Positions 7,431 through 15,408 of a stretch of DNA of 64,000 bases are shown here, one piece after another. The stretch's first letter is position 1. The number at the start of each line of letters is the position of its first letter. The translations under genes and the position numbers were made by a program. Source of the stretch: an uncultured Synechococcaceae cyanobacterium (GTDB lineage: Bacteria > Cyanobacteriota > Cyanobacteriia > PCC-6307 > Cyanobiaceae); assembly GCA_902634405.1 (NCBI GenBank), contig CACPJY010000002.1, positions 1 to 64,000 on the forward strand, given 5' to 3'. The notes beneath the pieces are model-generated. The model saw only the letters and a list, made by a program, of their open reading frames with translations, ran no database searches and had not been told where the DNA came from.

Positions 7431-8408
7431 ATGCAGAACAGTAAGAGAATTAAGAATTTTTTTTCTTCATTTGCCTTGTTGATGATATCCAGCACGATTT
7501 GCTTATTAGGTGCAGAAATGACGTTAAGGCTTAAAAATGCACGGATGGATAATTACGATGTGGAAATGTGGCGTTATTCAAATAAATTGAAAAACAAAGT
7601 TTCTGACCCTGTTTTAGATTTTGATCACCAACTAAACAAAGAAGCGATTTTACAGAATGTAAGAATACGAATTAATAATTGGGGCTTAAGAGGCAAGAAA
7701 ATTCAATTAAGTAATAAAGACGTGAGAAGAATATTATTTCTTGGAGGATCTATAACCTTAGGCTGGGGTGTAGAAGAAGAAGATACAATGACTGCACAAT
7801 TGGGAAAAATGTTTCTGGAAAATGGATATGAAGTAGAGGTCTTAAATGCAGGGATAGGAAATTACAATACTAAAAGATATGTTTCAAGATTTCTTAATAG
7901 ACTTTCAGATCTGAGACCTAACGATATTGTTGTTCACTATTTCTTGCGAGATGCAGAAGAATTAAAACCAGCTAAAGCAAATATTCTTCTTAAGAATAGT
8001 CAATTAGCACTCACCCTCTGGCTCGCTTACAATAGAACATTTAGAAGTACGGGTGAAGAATCTATTATAGATCACTACAGAAAAGTTTATGATGTTAGAA
8101 GTGCTGGGTATATTGACATGAGAAATAATTTGAAAAGGCTCGCAGAATATTCTAAGAAAGAAGGAATCAATATATACTTATTGATGACTCCTGATATCCA
8201 TAATCTAAAAGACTACAAATTCAGCTATATTCATAAGCAGATTAAAGAAATTGCAGTAAAACAAGGGTATATTTTTATCGATAGTCTACCAAAGTTTATT
8301 GGAAGAGATTCACGAACATTGTTTGCAATGCCTGGGGACCCTCACCCAAATAAGATTGGTCATAAATTAATGGCTGAACTTATTTTCAAAGCTCTTATTA
8401 GAGAATAA
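7431..8408 (+). CDS. SGNH/GDSL-like protein paired with MBOAT acyltransferase
   Basis: A 325-residue protein with one N-terminal membrane segment (about 10-28), hence anchored and facing the periplasm. SGNH signatures are FLGGSIT with Ser107, GIGNYN (141-146, oxyanion Gly/Asn) and GDPHPN with Asp303/His305 near the end. The gene directly downstream (33-base gap) is an MBOAT acyltransferase. The combination matches the AlgI/AlgJ, PatA/PatB and DltB/DltD arrangement, in which the SGNH partner finishes O-acetyl transfer to an exported polysaccharide. It may also act as an esterase. The substrate glycan is unknown. Confidence 0.82.
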   Translation: MQNSKRIKNFFSSFALLMISSTICLLGAEMTLRLKNARMDNYDVEMWRYSNKLKNKVSDPVLDFDHQLNKEAILQNVRIRINNWGLRGKKIQLSNKDVRRILFLGGSITLGWGVEEEDTMTAQLGKMFLENGYEVEVLNAGIGNYNTKRYVSRFLNRLSDLRPNDIVVHYFLRDAEELKPAKANILLKNSQLALTLWLAYNRTFRSTGEESIIDHYRKVYDVRSAGYIDMRNNLKRLAEYSKKEGINIYLLMTPDIHNLKDYKFSYIHKQIKEIAVKQGYIFIDSLPKFIGRDSRTLFAMPGDPHPNKIGHKLMAELIFKALIRE

Positions 8409-8440
8409 ATCTATTACACTTAAAGGTCAAACTAATACTT

Positions 8441-9832
8441 ATGTTATTTAGCTCACTGCCATTCCTGCTATTCTTTTTGGTTTACTTTCTGTGCCATTTG
8501 CTTACAACAATAACATATCGAAATTATTTAATAATTATAGGAAGTAGTGTTTTCTATGCATGGTGGAGGCCTACGGATATCTGGGTACCTTTTTTGTTGA
8601 CTGGCATAGCCTATTTTGGATCTATCACTATAAATAAGTCTGAACCCAGTTATAAAAGATTATTGCTTGTACTTACTTTACTGCTTCTATATATGCCTCT
8701 TGTTATTTATAAGTATTATGGGTTCATTTTTAATGATTTATTTTCACCTATTGTTGGAATTGAGCAAAAGGCAATTGCCTTTTCGATTCCATTGGGGATC
8801 TCTTTCGTAACCTTTACAATGACATCTTATCTGGTGGATATATATATGGGTAAATACAAATCTATTCCAAGTTTGCCTACATTCCTTTCTTACACATTGT
8901 TTTTTCCTCAATTAATAGCTGGACCAATCCTACGACCTAATGAGTTGATACCACAGCTCGAAAATCCTAAAAGAGCTCAGAAGCTATCCTTCAAGTTGCC
9001 ATTGTTGATCTTTACTCTTGGTTTATGTAAGAAGATTTTATTTGCAGATTATCTTTCTTACTTCGTTGACCGTGTATTCACAGTTGACTTGACAACATCT
9101 AATGCTTGGGAGTGCTTGCTAGGAATATATGCATTTTCAGTGCAAATTTATTGTGACTTCAGTGGATATACGGATATGGCTATTGGAACTGCTCTTTTGC
9201 TTGGTATTAACCTTCCTAGTAACTTTCTCACCCCATATAATTCTTTCTCAATAGTTGAATTTTGGAGGAGATGGCATATTACCCTGTCTGATTTTCTTAG
9301 GGATTATATATATATCCCTATGGGAGGAAGTTACCATGGAGTGTTTGTTAGAAATAGGAATCTTCTTATCACAATGTTGATTGGAGGGCTTTGGCATGGT
9401 GCAAGTTTGACTTTTGTTTTCTGGGGATTTATCCATGGATTAGCACTTGTTATTGCTAAACTAAACCTGAAGACTTTCAACTTCTTTAAAAAGTTACCTG
9501 GTTTTTGTAAGGTTATACTAACTTTTAATTTCGTAACGTTTTCATGGATATTTTTCAGGTCTCAGAATTTCAATAAAGCGTTTGAAATCTTTAAAAATAT
9601 ATTTACTGGGGATTATTCTGGTTTTTCTAGTTTTCTAACTTCTAACCAAATTCCGATTTTTTTTATAATATTCTTTCTCTTAACGCATAAATTTGATTCT
9701 CACAAGAATATCTCTAATTTAATAAAGATAGCCAGACCAGAGATATTTTGGCCATGTATTGCCTCTCTTTGGTTTTTAGTCATAGGCTTTTCACAGGGAG
9801 GATCAGGAGCATTTATATACTTCGATTTTTGA
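8441..9832 (+). CDS. MBOAT family O-acyltransferase (AlgI-like)
   Basis: A 463-residue polytopic membrane protein of the membrane-bound O-acyltransferase family. Readable features are SIPLGISFVTF, QLIAGPILRP (159-166), CDFSGYTDMAIG (238-249), EFWRRWHITLS (273-283) and the catalytic His319 in IGGLWHGAS. The C-terminus SGAFIYFDF is the usual ending of AlgI homologs, so the gene is complete. It should move acyl groups (probably acetyl) across the membrane for transfer to a surface polysaccharide by its SGNH partner upstream. It lies in the region between the decayed attachment site and the first tRNA-Thr copy. Confidence 0.93.
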   Translation: MLFSSLPFLLFFLVYFLCHLLTTITYRNYLIIIGSSVFYAWWRPTDIWVPFLLTGIAYFGSITINKSEPSYKRLLLVLTLLLLYMPLVIYKYYGFIFNDLFSPIVGIEQKAIAFSIPLGISFVTFTMTSYLVDIYMGKYKSIPSLPTFLSYTLFFPQLIAGPILRPNELIPQLENPKRAQKLSFKLPLLIFTLGLCKKILFADYLSYFVDRVFTVDLTTSNAWECLLGIYAFSVQIYCDFSGYTDMAIGTALLLGINLPSNFLTPYNSFSIVEFWRRWHITLSDFLRDYIYIPMGGSYHGVFVRNRNLLITMLIGGLWHGASLTFVFWGFIHGLALVIAKLNLKTFNFFKKLPGFCKVILTFNFVTFSWIFFRSQNFNKAFEIFKNIFTGDYSGFSSFLTSNQIPIFFIIFFLLTHKFDSHKNISNLIKIARPEIFWPCIASLWFLVIGFSQGGSGAFIYFDF

Positions 9833-9846
9833 TAGGACTTCTTGCA

Positions 9847-9954
9847 ATGCCTAGTATGCCTAGGTCAAACAGCAGGCTGGATGATCTGCCCCCTGCTGTT
9901 ATTGAAAGCGAAGATGGGCTTCCTATTTATTCAAGGAACATAGCGAATGACTAA
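9847..9954 (+). CDS. Possible 35-residue small ORF before the trigger-factor-like gene
   Basis: An ATG frame (MPSMPRSNSRLDDLPPAV...) starts just after the MBOAT stop and overlaps the next ATG by 8 bases. The peptide is polar and has no recognisable family. The overlap and position suggest it could be a leader or the remnant of a longer gene; evidence for expression is weak. Confidence 0.3.
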   Translation: MPSMPRSNSRLDDLPPAVIESEDGLPIYSRNIAND

Positions 9955-10342
9955 ATCAGAACTCAAAGTCACAGTTACAGAACTTCCAGAGAATCGCATC
10001 TCAGTTGAATTAGGAGTCCCTGCACAATCCTGCAAATCAAGTTATGACAGTGCTTTGGAACGTATTGGTAGTTCTATTAGGCTTCCTGGTTTCCGTCCAG
10101 GCAAGATCCCTAAGCAGGTAGTCATTCAACAAATTGGGATCGCGAGAATCAAAGCAGCAGCACTAGAGAGCCTTGTCGACAAGGCTTGGAAAGATGCCAT
10201 TGCTCAGGAATCTATCGAACCAATTGGAGAAGCCCAGTTAAAAGAAGAGTTGCAATCTCTTGTTGATCGCTTTAACCCTAGTGAAAACCTTACATTTACT
10301 CTCGAGGCTGAGGTCGTTGCTAGAGATCTAGAGGCAGATTGA
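9947..10342 (+). CDS. Stand-alone trigger factor ribosome-binding domain
   Basis: A 131-residue protein matching only the N-terminal ribosome-binding domain of trigger factor, including the ribosome-docking loop LPGFRPGKIPKQVV (about 46-59) and the end of that domain (FTLEAEVVARD). Full trigger factor has about 430-480 residues with PPIase and C-terminal arms, both absent here. The next 180 bases do not continue them in any frame I can see. It could be a genuine one-domain protein, as I recall being annotated in picocyanobacteria, or a truncated copy. The intact ATG and clean stop favour the former. Confidence 0.8.
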   Translation: MTKSELKVTVTELPENRISVELGVPAQSCKSSYDSALERIGSSIRLPGFRPGKIPKQVVIQQIGIARIKAAALESLVDKAWKDAIAQESIEPIGEAQLKEELQSLVDRFNPSENLTFTLEAEVVARDLEAD

Positions 10343-10524
10343 TGATTAATCGCTGCTGTTTGCCCATAGGCCATAGATTGATCAACTGTGGAGATCCGAG
10401 GAGACTTTGAAACAGTTACTCGTCAAGCAACCTCCTAAATGATTTCCCAACAGAGCAAGAAGTGTACCTATCACTAATGAGTAATTACTCCTATGCGGTA
10501 TAAAGGTCTCACTCTCGAGGCCTC

Positions 10525-10821
10525 ATGATGCAATCTCAAGGTGATTTGTCAGAAGTTAGATTTCCGTTACGTCTAAAACAGTTAGCTGATAGTAAGTGGG
10601 AAAGCCTTACTAATCGTCAAAAGACTTATTTAAAAAAAATCTGGGGGATACTTACATATAAGTGGCGCTGGCAGATTGCAATGAATGTCCCATACCTTGC
10701 AATTTTTCTTTTGGATCGTACCGTTCCAGCAATACACCGCTTTGATATGGCTTTGATGGCTAGCGTGACTTCCAAATTGCCTATCCCATCATTTATTTCT
10801 TCATGGATAGGCTTAGGTTAA
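10525..10821 (+). CDS. Small membrane-associated protein, unknown
   Basis: A 98-residue protein with a charged N-terminal half (LRLKQLADSKWESLTNRQKT) and a hydrophobic segment around 52-66 (QIAMNVPYLAIFLLD) that may span or lie on the membrane, followed by an amphipathic end. An in-frame second Met at residue 2 is an alternative start. I do not recognise a family. It follows the trigger-factor-like gene on the same strand after 180 non-coding bases. Confidence 0.5.
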   Translation: MMQSQGDLSEVRFPLRLKQLADSKWESLTNRQKTYLKKIWGILTYKWRWQIAMNVPYLAIFLLDRTVPAIHRFDMALMASVTSKLPIPSFISSWIGLG

Positions 10822-10899
10822 AGATTTCTTGTTCGTTTTAGATAACTGACCTTTATCGGAAAGAAATGACGGTAGGTAAAGCCAAAGAGGATGTAAATG

Positions 10900-11334
10900 T
10901 TAAAGTCTTAATGATTCTATGAAAGCATAGATTTGAAGGGCTTTTTCATTTGAACCTTCTTTTGTTAGATGGCAATCATCAGTGAACCAACTGTCCTCAA
11001 ACTTTGTTTTGTTCAACTCAAAAAAGAATACATTAGAATGCAATTTTGATATTGTTTTCATGGCATTTCTATGTTTATTCAAAGATAACGCTAAGACTTC
11101 TTCGTAACCTTTCAACGTTGGATTGTTTCTAGCTAAAAACCTTTTTTTTTGCTTGAATTACAGGGAATAGAATAACCTTTGAATCATATGACTTAGAGTC
11201 ATTGATTATAGTATTAATATTATTTATGAACGCTATAGGTTTTCTTTTCTTAGTAAGTGAAAGTGATTTTTCTGGAGGGAATGGGAAGGCCGAATATATT
11301 TCTGTATTAGCAACTTTTGGAGGATCACCGAAAA
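10900..11334 (-). pseudogene. Broken SGNH-hydrolase gene fragment
   Basis: The 71-residue open part ends with DDCHLTKEGS, the Asp-x-x-His motif of SGNH hydrolases. On the minus strand the reading continues upstream in another frame (FGDPPKVANTEIYSAFPFPP...), ending ...LFPVIQAK, and the two halves join if one A is removed from the run of nine A (on + a T run near 11143-11151). The corrected piece covers about 145 codons and lacks the N-terminal GDS block; it is cut off where the methyltransferase gene ends at 11344. This is a truncated, frameshifted remnant. Confidence 0.65.
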
Positions 11335-11343
11335 ATCAATTAT

Positions 11344-12540
11344 TTATATCTCAGGGAAAAGTTTGACAATAGCCTCTTTCGGTACATTGCATGATAATAG
11401 ATGGTTAAATATTTCCTTTTGGCTTGACCAAGAACCAATAATAATGTGTGATAAGCCAAACTCTGATAGGGTTCTTTCTACATTTGAAGGTTTTTTTATC
11501 GGAATATTTAAAATTGACAACCCATCTTTTTTGCTGTTGCTGTCGAAAACTACTTTCACATTTGAGTTTGATAATGAAGTAAATGTAAGCAGTTGCGATG
11601 TCATTGCTCCGGCACCCCAGATGGCAACCCTCGAACCAGGCTTAATAGCGATTGATATTTCCCTTGAGATACTTTCTTTTAATTTGTCTACAGTTTTTTT
11701 GTATCTAAGTAAGCACGAGACGTTTCTATTGTAGTGGTTTATTAGAGGGTATTCAGTATTTGATTTTCTCCAAAGTGTGCCCAAAGTTGGATAATGAGGG
11801 GCGATTGAAGGTGAGTTCTCATGGATAATGTGGTCAACCTCTTCAAAGCCAGCTACATGCATCAATGATGCCAGGGTTGAGTGGGAAAAATAGTTAATGT
11901 GTTCAATGTTGAATTGGAACATATCTCGTTCATCAAAGCATTCAATGCTCGGAACTTCAATATATATAAGAGAACTTTCTTTTGTAATCTTAGATAGAGA
12001 AGTTAATAATGCAGCAGGATGCTTCATGTGTTCAACTATGTGGGATAAAATTATCAAGTCATAACATCCTTCTAGATTAATTTCCTTGTCAAAAAAACAT
12101 GTCATTATATCTACGTCATATAGTTGTTTTGCAATTGATTTATTTATTGAAGATGGTTCGATTCCAAGGACTGAGCTACCTTTTTTCTTGAATAGAGAGA
12201 GTGTATATCCCAGTGAACAACCTATATCTAGAACATTATCAAACTTTTTATCAGCGAAGAAAGATATGTATCTGAATTGCTGAATTGCCTTGTTGATTTC
12301 AGCTATAGGAAGAACTTGACCATTACTTATGTATTCGTAGTTGGACATGGTTGAGTAATAGGTAGCCAGATCTTTATCAGATAGATAGGAATCTACGTAT
12401 GACATTCCGCATTTTTTGCAGACAACTACTACCTGCTCAAAATCTTTGTTTATACCTGCTAGCGATGAAAAGCATTGATGGTTGACTGTTTGCTTTTCTT
12501 CTGATGAGCAGACAGGACATTTGCGTCTTTCGAGCATCAT
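11344..12540 (-). CDS. Sugar C-methyltransferase-like SAM enzyme with N-terminal zinc motif
   Basis: A 398-residue protein in three parts. The N-terminal zinc module has Cys8/Cys11 (CPVC) and Cys41/Cys44 (CKKC). A class I SAM methyltransferase domain follows, with motif I VLDIGCSLGYT (103-113) and IILSHIVEHMKHP. The C-terminal Rossmann-like domain (VAIWGAGAMTSQLL) is typical of the NDP-hexose C-methyltransferase group. Such enzymes methylate a carbon of an activated sugar for surface glycans. Its 3' end abuts the SGNH remnant. It is cytoplasmic; the donor sugar cannot be told from sequence alone. Confidence 0.82.
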   Translation of the reverse strand: MMLERRKCPVCSSEEKQTVNHQCFSSLAGINKDFEQVVVVCKKCGMSYVDSYLSDKDLATYYSTMSNYEYISNGQVLPIAEINKAIQQFRYISFFADKKFDNVLDIGCSLGYTLSLFKKKGSSVLGIEPSSINKSIAKQLYDVDIMTCFFDKEINLEGCYDLIILSHIVEHMKHPAALLTSLSKITKESSLIYIEVPSIECFDERDMFQFNIEHINYFSHSTLASLMHVAGFEEVDHIIHENSPSIAPHYPTLGTLWRKSNTEYPLINHYNRNVSCLLRYKKTVDKLKESISREISIAIKPGSRVAIWGAGAMTSQLLTFTSLSNSNVKVVFDSNSKKDGLSILNIPIKKPSNVERTLSEFGLSHIIIGSWSSQKEIFNHLLSCNVPKEAIVKLFPEI

Positions 12541-12673
12541 TGCTTTGTGCTGTTTGCTTCAGACAGAGATTGCTTTGAATTAAGGTTAGCCTAGATAGTC
12601 TAGATAGCCTAGAGACGTTGGTTTGGTCGAAAATTATAGGAATTTTTTCTGCTTACTTTCAATTCAATTTTTA

Positions 12674-12799
12674 GTTGGGTTTGTTTCGTCCATGAAGGAA
12701 CCCGCTTGATTCCAGTCAGGGGTCTATAAGAGGAGGATCAGATCAAGAGGTTTGTTGAGGAGTAAATTTAGTCCACAAGGTTTCTTCTTGGTCTGGCTG
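12674..12799. repeat. Element-end repeat, copy beside the dead integrase
   Basis: This stretch matches 13291-13415 along most of its length: TCCATGAAGGAACCCGCTTG against TCCATCAAGGAACCCGCTTG, then TTGATTCCAGTCAGGGGTCT, then GATCAAGA and GGTTTCTT. It is directly followed by the 5' piece of a broken integrase gene. That is the order expected if nearly all of an element was deleted, leaving its two ends joined. Confidence 0.7.
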
Positions 12800-12931
12800 G
12801 GCTGGCTTTTAGGAGAACCTTCAACAGCATTTGCCCATAAATGAGCCAAGTGTTTTGGCTTTTCGGCCTTGATATTGCTTCTTTCGAATCAGTTCTTGGG
12901 AGCCTTTGCCACTCCTTCTAATCGTTGCCAT
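12785..12931 (-). pseudogene. Tyrosine recombinase gene remnant (5' end only)
   Basis: Reading leftwards from an ATG at 12931, the peptide MATIRRSGKG, then LIRKKQYQGRKAKT, matches the first 30 residues of the intact integrase at 18994 (MATIRRSGKG, LIRKKQYKGPKAKT). It then breaks frame; the next frame holds LWANAVEGS, matching LWANAVESS of the intact protein. Nothing after about residue 50 is present. This is the stump of a second integrase gene, in the same orientation and the same position relative to a tRNA-Thr as the intact one. Confidence 0.85.
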
Positions 12932-12996
12932 TTCTCTTGAATTGCATCAGGTCAGATGCATCAACTAAGACTGATTAGGAGAGTAAAGTGGACTAA

Positions 12997-13014
12997 AAAG
13001 TGGACGTCCACTTT
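12997..13014. promoter_or_regulatory. 18-bp perfect palindrome between integrase stump and tRNA-Thr
   Basis: AAAGTGGACGTCCACTTT, preceded by a further AGTGGAC. On the minus strand it lies just after tRNA-Thr and is followed by more T, so it could be the tRNA terminator. It could equally be an arm-type or operator site of the recombinase. An identical copy is at 19059-19076. Confidence 0.5.
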
Positions 13015-13074
13015 CTGTCTTTTAGAACCTCTGGTGCCTTGAGATACTTTTCCCTGGAGGAGGTTGAGGACTAA

Positions 13075-13146
<72 letters not shown>

Positions 13147-13170
13147 ATGTAGAAGGTGGGCCGGGTTGGA

Positions 13171-13872
13171 CCCACTAGATAACCTTGCGAGACAGCTCTG
13201 TGCTTGATGCTTAGCCAACTTAGAGCAAATATTGAGTGAGACCAAATCTTTTTTAGGGAGTGCTGCGATCTGTTCTTAGTCCACTTTTAGGTGGGTTTCG
13301 TCCATCAAGGAACCCGCTTGATTCCAATCAGGGGTCTATACAGGGAGAACGGATCAAGACGCCTATTGAAGATAGGCAATTGAGTCATACAGGTTTCTTA
13401 TTTGTCGAGCTGGACGTTAAACGCAGCCACATAGCTTTTTCTTAAAGCGTTTAATTCAGACATAGCCTCGTAGTAGGCGTAGACCGATAATCCGAGATAG
13501 CGACGGATTCATGCTGCCAGTCATGGGTACTGGTGATCGAAGTAAACGAGATGCTGTCTGTTCGACAGGTCAAAGACTTTGCTTTCTTTCAGGGTTGGGG
13601 ACTCCCTATTTCTTTTGCGTATCCGAGCTCGGTGAAGCCTGCATGGCAGCATCTCTTAGATAAATCAAAAGCGCTTCAAACAGGAATGTTTGTAAGGGGA
13701 CTTTTTTTACCTTTCTTATTCCAAACCGGCTGGTGAATACCTTTGTTTAACAGTTGGATTCAAAGTCATGTTCGAAGAGGTTACAACTGCGAGAATAAAT
13801 TCACTAAAGAAGAATTAAATTCTCTCTGCATCTTGAAATGACTAATCAATCCTTCCTAATAGAAAGAAAACA
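13171..13872. other. 700-base gene-poor left end of the element
   Basis: Begins just after the tRNA-Tyr tip. It contains the element-end repeat (13291-13415). The only frames present (61 and 67 codons) have no recognisable product, and one runs through the repeat, whose other copy carries a stop. A GC-richer stretch at about 13460-13560 could encode a small RNA, but I see no decisive structure. Confidence 0.45.
13291..13415. repeat. Element-end repeat, copy in the intact element
   Basis: Direct repeat partner of 12674-12799. It lies about 120 bases inside the element from the tRNA-Tyr tip. It contains TCCATCAAGGAACCCGCTTG and TTGATTCCAATCAGGGGTCT. Its recurrence beside each attachment scar suggests a functional terminus rather than cargo. 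Confidence 0.7.
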
Positions 13873-14556
13873 ATGAAATTCCGTGCTAATCGATTTTCAA
13901 TGGTAATGATTCCATTACTCTCATATCTATCAGTAATTATTTCTCATCCATTAGTTCCTTTTAGAACAGTTGTTGGTTTAGGGTTAATCTCTGCTTCTTC
14001 AGTGAAGGCACAAAGTTCGAATTCGTTTTTAGAAAGTGGAAATGCCAAAGCAGGTCGTGGTGATTTCCAAGGAGCCATTAATGACTGGAGTGAGGCCATA
14101 AGACTTAATCCGCGTGAGGTTGACGCCTACTACAATCGTGGCACCGTTAGACGTCGTTTAGGTGATAACAATGGAGCTATTGATGATTTCACTAATGCAA
14201 TAAAGCTTGATCCGAAGAGTGATGATGCCTACTACAACCGTGGCAACGCAAAGAGAGCTTTGAAAGATTTTACAGGTGCAACTCTTGACTACCAGCGTGC
14301 AATATTGAGAAATCCCAGGCATTTCGGGGCCTATTACAACAGGGCCATTTCTAAGAAATATCTAGGTCTTTTAGAAAGTGCGATATCTGATTACACCAAA
14401 GCAATAGAAATCAAACCTCAACATGCGTCTGCATATAGAGATAGAGCTCGTTTAAAAGGACAATTAGGCGATGAGCAAGGTGCCTGCGAAGACATGCGAA
14501 AGTTTGTATCGCTAGGAGGAAGTATGCCTCCAGAAATACAAAATCTATGTTCTTAG
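13873..14556 (+). CDS. Secreted tetratricopeptide-repeat protein
   Basis: 227 residues. A hydrophobic N-terminus (to about 47, ending SSVKAQS) looks like a signal peptide with a type I cleavage site. Then come about five 34-residue TPR units, of which three share a recognisable core (VDAYYNRGTVRRRLGD, DDAYYNRGNAKRAL, FGAYYNRAISKKYL). The final unit ends with two Cys residues (GACEDMRK and NLCS) that could pair. It is probably a periplasmic or surface scaffold. It is the first cargo gene of the tRNA-bounded element. Confidence 0.85.
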   Translation: MKFRANRFSMVMIPLLSYLSVIISHPLVPFRTVVGLGLISASSVKAQSSNSFLESGNAKAGRGDFQGAINDWSEAIRLNPREVDAYYNRGTVRRRLGDNNGAIDDFTNAIKLDPKSDDAYYNRGNAKRALKDFTGATLDYQRAILRNPRHFGAYYNRAISKKYLGLLESAISDYTKAIEIKPQHASAYRDRARLKGQLGDEQGACEDMRKFVSLGGSMPPEIQNLCS

Positions 14557-14579
14557 TGAGTCGTCTATTAGAGCTGAAA

Positions 14580-14675
14580 ATGTTGAGCATTGATGATGAA
14601 GGGAGCTTGATTACCACCTTAATGAGAGGAAGAAAAGAACAGGTTTGGGGTAAGCAAAAAGAGGAAGATGAATGA
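14580..14675 (+). CDS. Tiny ORF, 31 residues, coupled to the next
   Basis: Starts 24 bases after the TPR gene stop (MLSIDDEGSLITTLMRG...) and ends in TGA overlapping the next ATG as ATGA. It is polar and has no family I know. The overlap with the next small frame is its main support. Confidence 0.35.
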   Translation: MLSIDDEGSLITTLMRGRKEQVWGKQKEEDE

Positions 14676-14803
14676 CTGATACAGATAGAGACGTTGATGA
14701 CGACTCCTATGACGAAGTGGAGGAACACCTCAGGGAACAAGATCCCGACGAAGAAGATCGTGCTTACTTTCCACCTGAAGAGTCACAACCTCCGCATTAC
14801 TGA
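14672..14803 (+). CDS. Acidic 43-residue small protein
   Basis: Begins ATG ACT GAT at 14672 after an AGAGGAAG ribosome binding site and overlaps the preceding tiny frame by four bases. About two fifths of its residues are Asp or Glu (TDTDRDVDDDSYDEVEEHL), and it ends EESQPPHY. Such acidity suggests a soluble binding or mimic protein, but no function can be assigned. It lies downstream of the TPR gene in the same direction. Confidence 0.5.
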   Translation: MTDTDRDVDDDSYDEVEEHLREQDPDEEDRAYFPPEESQPPHY

Positions 14804-14974
14804 AGTGACATAGAAGGCTCATGCTCTCTTCCTTGAATCTCAACTTTTCTTTATACATTTAGAAAAATTCCTATTGTAATTAATAGTAATTTATTATTTG
14901 AATATCTTTATTAAGGTATATAATCGAAAAAGAAATCACATGTATCATTAGAGCAATAATATTAAAATAACAAT

Positions 14975-15319
14975 ATGACAACGAATTATCACCGGTTCTT
15001 CAAGGTATTAGCGAAGAGCTCTTTTTATTCTATTTTAGCAACTTGTATTATTTTTCTTGGTACTAATCCAGCCCAATCAAATCAAAATCTCAAGAGGGTC
15101 TTTGCGCGGAATTTCATGAGGAATTGCATGAATAGTTATTACAAGCGGTCTTCTCAGATGGCTATATCAGAAGCTGAGTTCAAGAGACTTTGCCAATGTA
15201 ATGTTGACATCTTGCTCACAAAGAGTTCTCAAGAATTGATAGAGCTGGACAAGTCTAAAGATCCATCAGCATTGGAAGAGGTGTCGAAATATTGCCTGAC
15301 TAAAGAATTCGGCCTCTAA
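14975..15319 (+). CDS. Secreted small Cys-containing protein, unknown
   Basis: 114 residues. A signal peptide (hydrophobic 15-30, then NPAQSNQ) is followed by a charged mature part with four Cys residues (MRNCMNSY, RLCQCNVD, KYCLTKE), compatible with two disulfides in the periplasm. It has no known family to me. A similarly built secreted protein with different sequence is at 55175-55522. It lies in the element cargo between the acidic small protein and a membrane protein. Confidence 0.6.
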   Translation: MTTNYHRFFKVLAKSSFYSILATCIIFLGTNPAQSNQNLKRVFARNFMRNCMNSYYKRSSQMAISEAEFKRLCQCNVDILLTKSSQELIELDKSKDPSALEEVSKYCLTKEFGL

Positions 15320-15408
15320 GCTATAGAGACTTAATTATTTCTAATTTATGAAATGACCTTTTATTTTTGTTTATACTAGAATAGGAATGATTAATTAATT
15401 CGATTCTC

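Noticed and set aside
9748-9846. Upstream part of a 68-codon frame overlapping the MBOAT 3' end
   Set aside because: It is the shadow of the MBOAT C-terminus; only the part after its stop (from 9847) is listed as a weak small ORF.
13260-13736. Two frames of 61 and 67 codons at the left end of the element
   Set aside because: The first runs through the element-end repeat, whose other copy has a stop in the same frame; the second has no recognisable sequence and starts with a poorly supported GTG.
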